Part shown: piece by piece, positions 34,801 to 47,752 of the stretch
Layout of the letters: each line of letters starts with the position of its first letter
How positions within the stretch are numbered: position 1 is the first letter of the stretch
Assembly (NCBI GenBank): GCA_949752745.1
Contig: OX457032.1
Location: 14,320,336 to 14,384,335 of the forward strand
Direction: 5' to 3'
Origin: Protula sp. h YS-2021
Taxonomy: Eukaryota > Annelida > Polychaeta > Sabellida > Serpulidae
DNA length: 64,000 nt
Notes under the pieces: model-generated
What the model was told of the DNA's origin: nothing
Seen by the model: the letters and a program-made list of their open reading frames with translations, nothing else
Database searches by the model: none
Position numbers and translations under genes: made by a program

Positions 34801-37800
34801 ATAGGTGTTGTCCAAGGGAATGTGCTTAAACAAGAATGTCAGATAGGTGTTGTCCGAATGGAATGTGCTGAAACAAGAATGTCAGGCAGGTGTTATCCGA
34901 GGGAGTGTGCTGAAACAAGAATGTTGGGGTAGGTCTTGTCCGAGGGGAATGTGATGAAACAAGAATGTTGGGGTAGGTCTTGTCCGAGGGGAATGTGATG
35001 AAACAAGAACGTCAGATGGTGTTGTGCGAGGTGAATGTGCTGAAACAAGAACGTCAGGTTGGTGTTGTGCGAGGAGAATGTGCTGAAACAAGAATGTCAG
35101 GGAGGCGTTGTCCAAGGGAATGTGCTGAAGCAAGAATGTCAGTTAGGTGTTGTCCGGGGGTAATGTGGTGAAACAAGAACGTCAGATGGTGTTGTGCGAG
35201 GAGAATGTGCTGAAACAAGAACGTCAGGTAGGTGTTGTGCGAGGAGAATGTGCTGAAACAAGAATGTCAGGTAAGTGTTGTCCAAGGGAATGTGCTGAAA
35301 CAAGAATGTCAGGTAGGTGTTGTCCGAGGAGAATGTGCTGTAACGAGAACGTCATGTAGTTATTGTCCGAGGGCAATGAGTTGAAACGAGAACGTCAGGT
35401 AGGTATAGTCCGATGGGAATGTGCTTAAACTAGAATGTCAGGTAAGTGTTGTCCAAGGGAATGTGCTGAAATAAGAGTGTCAGGTAGGTACTGTCCGATT
35501 AGAATGTGCTGCAACAAGAATGTCAGGTAGGTGTTGTCCAAGGGTGTTGTCCGAGGGGGATGCGCTGAAACAAAAACGTGAAGTAGGTGTTGTCTCAATG
35601 GAATGTGCTGAAATAAGATTGTCAAGTGTCCGAAGGTAGGGTAGGTGTTGTCGGAGGGGAATTTGCTGAATAAGAGCGTCAGATAAAGGGCGTTTTAAGG
35701 GAATGTAGTGAAAGAAAAGCACTAGTGGCCATGTTCACAAACGTTGACTGACCATTTAACTGATTCCGTTAATTACTCCTTTAGCCAACAAAACTTTTAA
35801 GTCAGTTAATACATTTTAGTTTTATGCTAAAATATATTCCTGTGAATTTTTTGGCGTAAATTAGCTAAATCAGGTGATTTCCTCTGTGCGGTATACAGTT
35901 AAGTGCGCAGTTAACCTTTGTGAATACCGGTACAGGAAAGTACGAGGGGAACGTGCTGAAACGAGAGGCAAAACTGGTTGGCATATCCGTCAGTGTCGTC
36001 ATGTCCGTTGTGTTGGTGGAGGGTTGGCGGGCTTGGTGATTTGCTGCTCAAACGCGCCTGTTTACCGTATGATATCGGATTTGGGGTTGGATGGAAGTAG
36101 ATATGCTTGTGTCCTACACACGCACGTGTTGACCGGATGGGGGTTGGATGGAGGTAGATATGCTTGTTTCCTGTACGCGCTCGTGTTGACCGGATGGGGG
36201 TTGGATGGAGGTAGATATGCTTGTGTCCTACAGACACACGTGTTGACCGGATGGGGCTTGGATGGAGGTAGATATGCTTGTGTCCTATACACGCACGTGT
36301 TGACCGGATGGGGCGTGGATGGCGGTAGATATGCTTGTGTCCTACGCACACACACGTGTTGACCGGATGGGGCTTGGATGGAGGTAGATATGCTTGTGTC
36401 CTATACACGCACGTGTTGACCGGATGGGGCGTGGATGGCGGTAGATATGCTTGTGTCCTACACACACACACGTGTTGACCGGATTGGGCTTGGATGGAGG
36501 TAGATATGCTTGTGTCTTACACACGCACGTGTTGACCGGATGGGGGTTGGATGGAGGTAGATATGCTTGTGTCCTACACACGCACGTGTTGACCGGATGG
36601 GGCGTGAATGGAGGTAGATATGCTTGTGTCTTACACACGCACGTGTTGACCGGATGGGGGTTGGATGGAGGTAGATATGCTTGTATCCTGTTCACGCACG
36701 TGTTGACCGTATGGGGCGTGGATGGCAGATATGCTTGTTTCCTGTACGCGCACGTGTTGACCGGATGGGGGTTGGATGGAGGTAGATATGCTTGTGTCCT
36801 ACACACGCACGTGTTGACCGGATGGGGTGTGAATGGAGGTAGATATGCTTGTGTCTTACACACGCACGTGTTGACCGGATGGGGGTTGGATGGAGGTAGA
36901 TATGCTTGTATCCTGTTCACGCACGTGTTGACCGGATGGGGCGTGGATGGAGGTAGATATGCTTGTGTCCTACACACGCACGTGTTGACCGGATGGGGCG
37001 TGAATGGAGGTAGATATGCTTGTGTCCTATACACGCACGTGTTGACCGGATGGGAGTTGGATGGAGGTAGATATGCTTGTATCCTGTTCACGCACGTGTT
37101 GACCGGATGGGGGTTGGATGGAGGTAGATATGCTTGTTTCCTGTACACGCACGTGTTGACCGGATGGGGCGTGGATGGAGGTAGATATGTTTGTATCCTG
37201 TTCACGCACGTGTTGACCTGATGGGGGTTGGATGGAGGTAGATATGCTTGTTTCCTGTACATGCATGTGTTGACCTGATGGGGATTGGATGGCAGATATG
37301 CTTGTTTCCTGTACGCGCACGTGTTGACCGGATGGGGGTTGGATGGCGGTAGATCTGCTTGTTTCCTACACACACACGTGTTGACAGGTTGCTGAGTGAT
37401 AAGAGGGGGCTTGGATGGAGATAGATATGCTTGTTTCCTACACACACACACGTGTTGACCGGATGGGACGTGGATGGAGGTAGATCTGCTTGTTTCCTGT
37501 ACACGCACGTGTTGACCGGATGGGGATTGGATGGCAGATATGCTTGTTTCCTGTACGCGCACGTGTTGACCGGATGGGGCTTGGATGGAGGTAGATGTGC
37601 TTGTGTCCTGTACACGCACGTGTTGACCGGATGGGGGTTGGATGGAGGTAGATATGCTTGTTTCCCATACAGGACATGGAGACGATGTTTTGCGCGGCGG
37701 AGAACATGCTTAGCTCAGCGGCGGAGGCAGCCATGGTGGCAGGTCAGTCCAGGGCTAAAGTTAGCTTTTTAGTTCAGGTAGCCTTTGACCACATGGGCTG

Positions 37801-39451
37801 TACCCACAGTATGTGCTCTGTCGTCCGTCCGTCAGTCCTTCTGTCCTGCCATCCGTAAACTTTTATTTTCTGCTGCTCTTCATTCAGTGTTCGTCGGATA
37901 GCAATAAAAGTTTGTGGAAATATGGTTCACTTGAGGGGAGGAAAGGATGTCCTTTATTCGCTAGTTTACGCTACTTCGACGAACCGATCAGCGCCTGCCC
38001 GAAAAAAGCAGTTTTTTTTTTTGATCTTTAAAAATTTCGCTAAAAACTATATTTTTTTAACATTATTTTTTGAAACGTGTGCCTACAACTAGTGCCTACA
38101 CTGCGCCCAGGCCGAATTTCATCGGTTTTGGGGGGCCAAATGACGGTGACGTTTTGGCGTATTTTTTCGCTTTCTTTGCTTTTGAACTTTTGATGGATTT
38201 GATAGCTGTTTCCGAATTCAAAAAGTTAACTGTCGACCAAAAAAAATGACGAAATGGCGACTTGTTGAAAATAGGCAATGTTTTAGTATTTCTGTTGCCT
38301 AGATTACAACTTTGTGCAGGCGATATCTCAGCCGCTATTCAACGCTGGCTTTTGATTTTTGCTACAGTGAAAATATATATATTAACGTTGTGCGACGTCG
38401 CATTATTTTTCGATTCGACCATAGTTCGTGGCGGGGGACATTCTTCAGTTTCACTGATCACTTGTTAAGAATAAATCCACTCTGTCTGTTTCGTACATAT
38501 CGTAGGAGGCGACTAATCGGAATTGCTTTCTTTCTAGCTCTTCTTTTGCTATTTCGACACTCTGTTTTTTTTCCACTTGTTCCTTCAGCGAGTCCCAATA
38601 AACACAAGATAAACGAAGGAACACTCTGTCTGCCTGACCGCACTCTTTATCTGCTCAACATCCAAATCCGCACTCCAGTTTCAAGCCTTTCACCTAACCT
38701 CCCTCCCTCCCCAGGTCAGTAAGGCGTGGTGGCAGGGGAAGCGTCCGTTGTAGTAGGTCAGTCTGATCTTGAGGGGATAGGGAGGAACTGTGCGGCGAAA
38801 TGGCCATGGTGCAGATCAGTGAAGAGGGGTTGGGGGCGATTGGAGGAGCACAGAGGTAGAAGCGGCCATGCTGGCAGATCAGTGAGGGGGGGGGGGGGGG
38901 TGGGGATGGGGGGCGATGGGAGGAACGGTGGGGCGAAGTGGCCATGGTGCAGATCAGTTTAGACTATTCGGGTAGGGGAGGGGTTGGAGGCAGGTTAGGA
39001 GCTCAGTGGCGTAGGCAGCTTTGACAGGCCAATCTAACGGGGGTTGGAATGGTAACGGGGTAGTAACTTGCAGCTGAACACAATGGCTATGATTTTTCTT
39101 TTTTTTTGAAAAGGCGCGACCTACGCGAGTACGGCGGCAGTGGAGCGCGTCTTCTCCGCGCGGAGCAGCCTGCGCGCGACGCAAGAGAGACGCTTGATGG
39201 CGGAACACCGCGTCGTGGAAAAGGAGGCGTGGCTTATTCAGGAGTCGGGCCAGCGCGCCAAAACGAAAGCGAAACCGAAGACCGAAGGAGCCGAGGGTGA
39301 GGTAGATGGTTGCGGAAATGGACAGAGGCAGGATACCGAAAGTGAAAGTGAAACCGCTAGTCAAACTGAATACGAGCCACAAGGCGAAAACACATTAAAA
39401 AGCGATTTTGAAATTCTGTTTGAAAATGAAACTTTTGAAGGTGAGGGATAA
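28834..39451 (+). CDS. DIABLO: DIABLO/Smac homologue, IAP-binding mitochondrial protein (five exons, about 276 aa)
   Basis: Exons read from splice sites: 28834-28992, 32067-32198, 33136-33267, 37673-37742 and 39114-39451 (TAA), with phases consistent throughout. Exon 1 gives a basic, Leu-rich N-terminus (MAQLVSRLLLKIARSSQPRL) suited to mitochondrial import. Exons 2-5 give the long helical bundle of Smac (SCIDSATALLTQTAQ; EKIWEAMVGVRHEV; NMLSSAAEAAMVAG; VERVFSARSSLRATQ) aligned in order with vertebrate DIABLO. Smac is released from mitochondria and frees caspases by binding IAP BIR domains through an N-terminal tetrapeptide; near the expected place is ASYT in exon 1, not a classical AVPI, so the processed end is uncertain. 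Exon 5 extends into an acidic tail beyond vertebrate length. Intron 3 consists almost wholly of junction-derived minisatellites. Recognition is from memory of the family. Confidence 0.8.
28993..32066 (+). other. DIABLO intron 1
   Basis: Donor gtaagc, acceptor ttccag. It contains a diverged direct duplication of about 230 bp (30190-30430 and 30725-30960, sharing ggataattacaaa.tttactgtcactttttc.cgtaa.aaaccatgca). I see no other gene; the open frame at 29242-29670 lacks any family signature. Confidence 0.6.
33240..35700 (+). repeat. Minisatellite of the DIABLO exon 3 donor junction, about 57 copies of 42-43 bp
   Basis: Each unit reads gaatgtgctgaaacaaga, a/c, tgtcag, then gtaagt or gtaggt and ttgtccaaggg or ttgtccgagggg. 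The first copy is the true exon end (ctgaaacaagaacgtcag|gtaggt at 33268), so exon tail and 5' splice site were amplified together. Units with ccaaggg are 42 bp and those with ccgagggg 43 bp. Most copies keep a consensus donor. Confidence 0.92.
35729..35930. mobile_element. MITE-like element with ttcacaaa.gtt.act ends, about 200 bp
   Basis: The left end ccatgttcacaaacgttgact and the reverse complement of the right end (ccggtattcacaaaggttaac) match at most positions. No clear target duplication is visible. It separates the two minisatellites of DIABLO intron 3 and shares its terminal motif with the element at 54242-55107. Confidence 0.5.
36063..37672 (+). repeat. 57-bp minisatellite running into the DIABLO exon 4 acceptor, about 28 copies
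   Basis: The unit is gtgttgaccggatgggg, g/c ttggatggaggtagat, atgcttgt, t/g tcct and a variable acacacgcac end. The last unit continues as gcttgtttcccatacag|gacatgg, so its 3' part supplies the polypyrimidine tract of the true acceptor. Period 57 is a multiple of 3, which creates long open frames on both strands that are not genes. Confidence 0.92.
37743..39113 (+). other. DIABLO intron 4, with degenerate copies of the exon 4 donor junction
   Basis: Donor gtcagt, acceptor gaaaag. At 38700-38965 at least four decayed copies of the exon 4 end plus donor occur (gccatggtgcagatcagt, gccatgctggcagatcagt and others), about 1 kb downstream of the true junction, mixed with G-rich tracts. No other gene recognised. 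Confidence 0.65.
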
Positions 39452-42128
39452 TTTGAAAGACAACTATTCTAAACCAGTTTCCGTAGGATATTTGCAACCG
39501 ATGGCCGTCTGAAAAGAAGTTGGCAGAGTCGGTTGGGAAATGCGTACAGTACACGTAATGAAATGCAAAACAATGTCCCATCTTTTACCAGTGAAGCAGG
39601 TAAATGACTGGTACTTCTTCAACGGAATACATTGATTTCATCAATGGAATGCAATTGATCCAATGCAACAAAATAAAAAATGGGTAGTCAAAACTGTATG
39701 TTGAAAAACAGATGTTTAAAAAATTTTTGTGTGCACAAGATTTCTGTTAGGATTAATATGCACTAAGTATGACGTCATCTTTGTATAAGCACTAAAGTAT
39801 GACGTCATCTTTGTTCTGAAAGGAGTGCTTTCTAAAAAAAAATAAAGTTGAGGATAAATATGTAAATTATAAGTACGAGAGAGAGAGAGCGAAGCTCGGT
39901 TTATATGTGCTGCAGTGTAAGGAATGCTGTTATAAGTACGTGATGAGCGATCGGTGAAAAAAACCCGAATTGTTTGAGTTGTTTACTGTTGACAGTTGTT
40001 GAAAGCTGAAGAATAAAAGACCAAAAAAAAACTAAAAATAATTATATCTATGTAAACTGTCTAAATAAAAATAAAAATAAATAAATAAATAAAAACTTTC
40101 TGTAAAAAAGGATTAAAATAAAGACACAAAAACCCAGGAATAAAAGTGTTCTTTTTGGTTTGACCAGGCCTGTCCATCTCCAAGTTCACGGAGCAGACAT
40201 CAGCAATAGAATCAAGTCAGTGAGGTACGCGCGTTCATGAGAGGCCCCAGAATCCCAGTACGAGCACATTATAGGCCCTTATTCTGTTTGATATGGGAAT
40301 TGATTTGTGTAACAGTATTTTGAAAATGAACTTCAAATCTGACTCATCAGATTTAATTCGATTTCTGTATCGAACTGACTGGCTGATGATAATCTTATTG
40401 TTGTTTCCATTCTTAAATTGAATAAATTCCCATTTTAAGTCTCCCTGTTGTTTAATTAGACATGCGCATGACTGAATACATGACGTGATGACTAAATACA
40501 TGACTGAATACATGACGTGATGACTAAATACATGACATGACGACTGATTACACTATGACGACGAATGTTGGCCTTTGCGTATGTTGATGTATGTATTATG
40601 GCCTTTGCGTATGTTGACATGTATACGCACACTTTGAGTATCATGTCCTCTTTGTCCAGCCGATGTACAGTCGCGTCGTACAGGGACGTCGTCGCCAGCT
40701 CAGCTCAGCCAAAATACACAAGGTGTGCATAATAAGCAGGTCCATTAGCAAGGTTGCATGTTAGATGCGGCAATCGTTTGTTTGATGTTTAAGGTTCTGT
40801 TTTGTTGTTTTTGTTGTTGTTGTTGTTGTTTCACTAAATACTCACCTGTTGTTCACCCGAATTTACTGTTGTTACCCAGAAAAAAGTTTAGAAGTTAATA
40901 CTAACAAGAAGACGTTCTGGATCTTATGGACGATATATATTTTTTCAGCCTTGACTTGTTGAGGCCACGGTACAAAGCTCCACTTTATTTGGGGTAGTTC
41001 AACTTATGTGAAGATTTAAGGAATGTACTTTCTAGACCAGGCGATTTTGTCGGGCTAGTATTATGACATTAGTAGGGAGCATCCGTGGTCAGCATGTTGG
41101 GCCTGCACGTGTGACGTATGTAAACTTTCCAATTGTGTAAAATTTTTCCATAGATTGTTCTCTTTTGAAAAATTAGTCTTTTTGACGATCCGCCAAAAAT
41201 TGGCTAAATGGGTGCATTTATGATTTTTTGGTTACAAGTTTCTAAAATGCTTCTTTTCTCGCAGTTTTGATCTACTGTAATTGCCTTCAGATTTGGCATA
41301 AATATTAACCCTCATGAAAAGGTAGAGCGCTCCGCCAAAAATTGTTCAAATTGGAGCATTTAATATTTTTGAGTAGCCAGTTTTGAAAGTGCTTCTTCGA
41401 CCACAATTTTAAAATTGTTAGGAGAGTTCCCTAGATGGTCCTTGTTTCGAATTGTTTTTGTTGATTCTCCAAAAATTGGCCAATTGGCGGCATTTTAGAT
41501 GTTTTTATGTTCCAAGATCCGTTGCCTGCTGAAGTCTGATTGGATTTATTCGAAATTAAAAAATAATGCTCTTTATGTGATGTTTTCTTAAAATTTTTTT
41601 GGCACACCTAAAAAAAACTGGTCTCGTGTCGCCGATTGAAAGTTCTAAGGATCAATTTTTTCGAAATAGTTCTTCGGCAAGTAACTATAGTGAGATTGCT
41701 TTCATTTTAGGCGTTGTCCAATGTTAGGACTTCTTTAAAATTTACAGATTTTGGGCAAATGCCGGCCTTTGAAAAATTTTCATTAATATGACTACTACTT
41801 TTTGACGACCAATACAAGCCTGTTGATATTTTATTCACTAGATCTCGCCTTTTACATACTCCCTGGACATTCTTTTCTTTGAAATTCTTATAATCAACAT
41901 AGCTTTTTTTTTTTTTTGGCTATTTGGCCAAATACTCTTCCTACAAATCGGGCCGGAGAAATTTCACAGTAATGTTACCCTCAAACTCCTGCATCAGGCT
42001 TGTATTTTTTTTTAGGCGATTTGAAGTAAAATTGGTCAAAATAATGGCCAAAAAACGGTCAAATTGCAAAATTAAAAAAATCTCACCGCCCTTCTCCTTA
42101 ATGCTTCTTCACCATAGGCTAACCACCT
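39452..42128. other. Host non-coding DNA downstream of DIABLO
   Basis: AATAAA strings at about 39670 and 39839 may end the DIABLO mRNA. Short repeats include a doubled actaagtatgacgtcatctttgta at 39760-39815 and catgactgaataca.gacgtgatgac at 40470-40545. I see no gene. Confidence 0.45.
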
Positions 42129-42340
42129 GCTTCGATAGCACAAGTAGTGAGACGCTGGGTTGATAATCACGAGGTCGTGGGTTCAAGCCCCACTGAAGGA
42201 CAGTGTCTCCTTTGGCAATATTTAGTCTTGTGCCTCCCACAGAGGCAGTGGTTGGCGTTGTCACCTTCGAAGCAAGAAGTTGTGAGTTACAGTCCATATT
42301 TATATTTCTATCTCTCAGAGAAGCATATAAAGGCCCAAAC
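42129..42340 (+). repeat. tRNA-derived SINE-like sequence
   Basis: A tRNA-like head (42129-42200) has an A-box-like tagcacaagtagtgagacg, a ttgataa loop (Ile-like) and a good B box (gtgggttcaagccccac). The anticodon and acceptor stems are poor, so it is not a working tRNA. An unrelated body with a gcctcccacagaggc hairpin follows. Confidence 0.5.
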
Positions 42341-45300
42341 TACATTAATGTCTCCACGACCATTTGTCGTTGTTTTTCGATTTCACTGCTGGGTCCAGTG
42401 TCCGCGGACATTCTTTTTTTTTTATAAACTGGTCAGATGAAACTGGTGAGTGCAGTGCCGTTTAAGAGCGCATTATATGAGCTGTGTGTTCCCTGGAAAT
42501 CCCAAGTTTGCCACCTCTGGGGTTTTTATTTATATTGGCAAGTCATGTGCAGGTGTTTCCTAACCACAGTAATCACGAATTTATCTGGTTTAGAAGTTGT
42601 GCCAGCTGTGTATCGCAGAGCTCTAAATTTATTTGCGCCCAATGGTGCATCCATTTTTTTTTTTGCGAGCGCATCAAAATTACGTGTGAGGCGCATTCGG
42701 CGGGGGGGGGGGGGAGGGGGGAGTGGCAGTCAAAAATTATGATAAAGTTTTCTTTATCATTTGGAGTGATTTCAAAATCACCGAATAGGCTACTTCTTGA
42801 TGAAAATCGATAATTATAAGCTGAAACCGTTTAGCTCCACACTGAATTTACTGCATGCCCGAACCATTAAAATGAAACTTTATACAAATGCAATGTTTGC
42901 TTAAAATAATGTGAAAATGGTATTTACTTGAAAAAATAAGAGTCCCTATGGGCAACCACAAAAGTCTGCGCTGGGTGGGGTGGGGTTGGGAGGACGTGTG
43001 GAGATGCATGTGGAAGGAAAAAAGGAAGGAAGAAAAAAGCGATAGACAGAGGGAAAAAATGTGAGGGGCTGTGTGTTTGTGTGTGTGTGATGGACAGAGA
43101 GGCATCATAAAGGAAGAGATGTCTTGAGTGGGAAATATGTGAAGCGTGCCCGGAATGATACACGTTTAGGAAGCTCCAATCACAAATACATGCTATAGTA
43201 AATTATCCGTTAACTTTCATGTTAAAAGTGCACTTTGGCAGTGACCGTCCTATTAGCGCCAAAAAAAAAAAAAACTTGATAAATTTATAATGATATAATC
43301 ATTTGGTGTTCCCGAGATAATTTTATAATTAGCGGACTTTCCAATAGAGAGCAGTTGACATGTATTAATATCACATTCCCGTCTATGACAAATCATATGG
43401 GGAAAAAAGAATAACAATATGATCGGTGGGAGGAGTAAAACACTGGATACACAAGCAGAACTTGAGATTCATCCGACTGTCAAGAGACCAACTAACGTAA
43501 TACACAAATCACCAATATGAATTAAATAACAAGGCACTGAAATAATAATAATAACAACAATAATAATAATAATAATACCGGTAATAATAATAATAATAAT
43601 AATAATAATTAATAATAATAATAAATAATAATAATAATAATAATAAACCCAACAACAACAGCAGCAGCACCACCACCACCACCACCACCGCCGCCACCAC
43701 CACCAACAACAACAACAACAATACAACAAAAACAACAACAACAATGTTAAGCTAGGAGCTCAGTCAGAAAAGACAAGGCAGCAGCACCACCACAACCACC
43801 GCCGCCGCCACCACCACCATTACCACCACCGCCACCACCAACAACAACAACAACCACAAAAACAACAACAACAACAACAACAACACAACGAGTCGGAAAA
43901 GACAAGGCAGGCGTTGTTGCTCATGGATTGGTCCCTTTAACTCTCGCTCCCGGACGTTTTGATATTTGCGTTAGCTGGTTTTTTACCAATACACAGACCA
44001 CATAAGAAAACAACACTTCCTCTTTCTCTCTCTTTTTCCTCCTTCCACATAGCTTCAAACAGTTTGCATTGAGGGAACTATTGAGATAACACCGTGTTAA
44101 CTCGATCCAATAAAAATTACAGTAATTAGTTGATAAACATAACCTGTTACATTAGATTCGCCAGACCCTGTGCATTTGTGTGGTGCTTGCTGCGAAGTAT
44201 ATTACAAGACCACCGTTGTTACTCCATCTATCGGCACGAAGCCAAAAACAAAAAAAAGTATCGTAAATAACAGTGAAGTGTAGATATCTGCAGAGAATTT
44301 TCCCCGTCGGCTGTTCCGAATGATTTAGTGATCCAGCCAATCGACTTGATGTTGCAGCCTGTGAAAGATCTTTTTTATTTCGTTATCTTCTTGTGAAGGA
44401 AGACGTCGATTGTAACAAATTCGGCCAAAAAAAAAAAAAAAAGAAGTGGATTACCCCGGTGGTTGTTTCTGCTTGACTGATTGGATAACTTAATTGCTCT
44501 GTGTTATGCGTGTCGGTACGGGAGTAAGGGATACCAGAAGAAAGCCGATACATGTGAACCACTGATTCTTCGAACAAAGGCAAGTGTGACAGCTACAGAT
44601 GCATGCTAGTGTTGAGGAGAATCAGTGCTTTAATGTTGGCCATTACTGTTTAGAGAACTAATGGTTGTTTTTTCAGTCTTAAGCACACACTTGGGATGTG
44701 GGTGCAATAGTCGAAGGCCAATCAACGAAGCATGTGTTTTTACTATCCCTTGATACGTATCGAAGTGAACCCTTCATTCACTTTGACCAATCTGTCGGTC
44801 AAAACAACAACGTTCCAACCTGGGGACGGGGGGGGGGGGGAGGGGAAGCTCAGGTGGTTCCAACTAAAGAATCGGTCTACTGAAGCGAAGGTTCGGGGCT
44901 TGAATTAAGGCAGAGGTATCTGGTAGGGGAATGACCTTCGATTGCATTATTTTGGATTACCTGTCACGCAGTTGAAAATCATCACCCTTCTGATTTTATT
45001 ACAGACGCACAAAGGTGACCTTGACCTTCTGGATCAAGGTCGAAATTGGAAATGGACCATTATGTCGAAAATGGCTAGAGATGAGCCATTTTGAGCAATT
45101 CTTTTACTATTTCTTCAAGCGTATCCCCATATAGCCTTCACAGTCGCTGAACGGGAGATTAAAACGAAGCAAACAAACAAAGGAACGGGAAGGTTAAAAT
45201 CCTCTCGTAAATGATTGGAGCTGTTTTCAGCTCATATCCAACCCCTTCGGGCTTAAACGACGTTAAATTAGACGTTCCTCTGTTCTCGATTAAGGCCAAC

Positions 45301-46850
45301 AACCGGAAGATGACCATTATCTCGGAAATGGTTAGAGATAGAGCGACTGTTTTCGACCATTTGAGCTTAAGCGGCGTTACGTCAGATGTACGACGGTGAT
45401 CTAGACTTTATTGATCAGTGTCCAGATAGGAAGTTGACCACTATCTCAGAAATGGCTAGAGCCATTTTGAGGCGTTCTTTTAATTTCTACAAGTGTGTCC
45501 CAGTACAGCCTTTATGGTCGCTGCACGGGACATTAAACACCGAACAAACCAGCAGACAGGAATTTTAATATTATCTCGAAAATTATTAGAGCTATTTTCA
45601 GCTTATATTCAACCACTGGGGCTTAAACATACCAGAAATAAAGTAAATATAGAAGCCAAATTTTCACCAAATATCTGCTGTTTTGAGAGAATGACAGTGC
45701 CAGTTCGTACCTTGTTACTCTGAGGGCACATGGGCACCGTGACTTGACCTGGGCAGCGTTACTTGACTTGGGCATAGTGACCTTGACCTGGCAGCGTGAC
45801 TGGACCTCGGGACCGTGATATCATCTGGGCAGCGCGACCTTGACTTCGGCAGCGTGACTTGACGGTCTTGTTTCAGTTACTTTGTTTTTGTCACGTGACC
45901 CTTCAGGCGTGGTGTAGGCTCCTTAGGAAAGCAAGTTACTTGTATATGCTGCCTCATATGGGTCGTATAAGGGTGGTGGGGTGCTTATATTTTCAGGGTA
46001 GGGGTTAAGGTTTGAGCCATTTGGCGCCGTTCATTTAAAGTCCATTGATGGTGACAGCCGCTTTGTGCGTATGAATTCCGTCTTGCAGACAAGACTGCTT
46101 GGAGAATTCTGCTGCCGTCATCACGCTCAGTTTGGAGACTGGTCTGCTTGGAGAATAGTGCCGCCATTAGCATGGTGATTATTGTAGAGACACCTGGAGA
46201 ATGCTACAGCTATTATTACGCTAAATGACTTAACAGAGCTGATGATGGATCAGTGGCTTGGCACGCCTCCTCCCCCCCTCTCCTCCCCCCTCTCCTCCCC
46301 ACCGCCGACGGTGACCGATGAGATTATGACAGAGGCCTATTCAACTGTAATACGTAGTGTATCCCGCTTCTGATAATGAAGGCGATGGAGTCAGAGCCGG
46401 CTGTGCCGTCCGTAGAGAGGGTAAAGGCAATGACATTAGGTCTTATTGAAGTCGTTTTACTATTGGGGTGGGGGGAGCAGGGGGGTTAGAACACAAGATA
46501 TGATGTGTGGCCACAGCTGCCGAAGCAGGCGACTTGACGTTGAACAGAGAAACACTGTCAAAGAAGTTGTCAGCGTTTGAAACGACGTGACTTTGTTGGA
46601 AGCTTGTGGCAGACCTCACGTGACCTCTCGCAGATATGTTTAATGGCGATAAGTGGCGTCATAGGTGTTGTTGAAATGTTGCTAAATGGGGCCTAAATTT
46701 TTGTTGTAAAGAGTAAATTGGTGCGATAAATAAATTACACGAAAAGCATTGAGTTAAGTGCCAGTGTTTGCGCTAAATGACAGAAAAATATTTTGTGGTA
46801 TTTAGATAAAAGGCGTTTGGTGTGAAGAGTGATAGCATATTGTGACGTTT
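42341..46850. other. Host repeat-rich DNA, no gene recognised
   Basis: Contains AAT/ACC/AAC triplet microsatellites at about 43540-43890, two copies of a gaccttgacct…tatctcgaaaatgg…agagat motif family (44990-45640) ending in cgggacattaaa, and a 25-30 bp gcgtgacttgacctgggca repeat at 45735-45870. Confidence 0.5.
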
Positions 46851-47650
46851 TTGTGTATAGTGACAGCATATTGTGACATGCTTGTGTGGAGAACGACAGC
46901 GTGTTGGTATATTCTTGTGTGCAGAGTCACAGCGCATTGTGACGTTCATGTGTGCATTGACAGCATATTGTGACGTTCATGTGTGCATTGACAGCATATT
47001 GTGACGTTCATGTGTGCACAGTGACAGCATATGGTCACGTTGTTGTGCGCAGAATTAGATATTAGGGCATATTGTAACGTTTTGTGTACAGAGGGACGAC
47101 CCCATATTATAACGTTCTCTGTGTAGAGTGACGACAGGATGGCGTTCTTGACGACAGGATGGCGTTCTTGACGACAGGATGGCATTCTTGACGACAGGAT
47201 GGCGTTCTTGTGTACAGTGACAGCATATTGTGACGTTCTGTGTGCAGAGTGGCCGCATATTGTGACGTTCTTGTGTGCAGAATGACAGGATATTGTTACA
47301 TTCCAGTGTGTATAGTGACCGCATGTTGTGTAGAGTGAGAGAATATTATGATGTTCTTGTGTGTACAGTGACGGCATATTTTGACGTTTAGTATGTAGAG
47401 TGACGGTGCAGTGTGTTGAGTGGCAGCTTAGTGTGACGCCCTTTTGTGTAGGACGACAACATTTTGTGATGTTGTCGTCTGTAGAATGACAGCATATTGT
47501 GACTTTTTTGTGTATAGAGTGACAGCATATTGTGACTTTCTTGTGTATAGAGTGACAGCATATTGTGACGTTCTTGTGTGTAGAGTGACAGCATATTGTG
47601 ACGTTCCTGTCTGTAGAATGACAGCGTGTTGTGACGTTCTTGTCTGTGGG
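46850..47650 (+). repeat. Minisatellite, about 33-bp unit
   Basis: Unit gttcttgtgtgtagagtgac then agcatattgtgac, about 20 diverged copies. At 47130-47210 a shorter 22-bp variant (gacgacaggatggcgttctt) is repeated four times. Confidence 0.85.
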
Positions 47651-47752
47651 GTGTCGACGGCATCGTTTTGTGGATGGGCATGAGTTAGTACCGAATAGGT
47701 TTTACTTTGGCTTTTGTAATCACAATCAGGATAAAACATGTACTACTTGCCG

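Noticed and set aside
33240..35700. CRISPR-like array
   Set aside because: Units are head-to-tail copies of an exon junction without unique spacers, in a eukaryotic intron.
33113..35722. Many 60-130 aa frames in DIABLO intron 3
   Set aside because: All are readings of the 42-43 bp donor minisatellite.
36342..37619. 425-aa minus-strand frame and several plus-strand frames
   Set aside because: They are translations of the 57-bp minisatellite; the period is a multiple of 3, so all frames stay open.
42129..42200. Functional tRNA-Ile gene
   Set aside because: B box is good but anticodon and acceptor stems do not pair; a SINE head is more likely.
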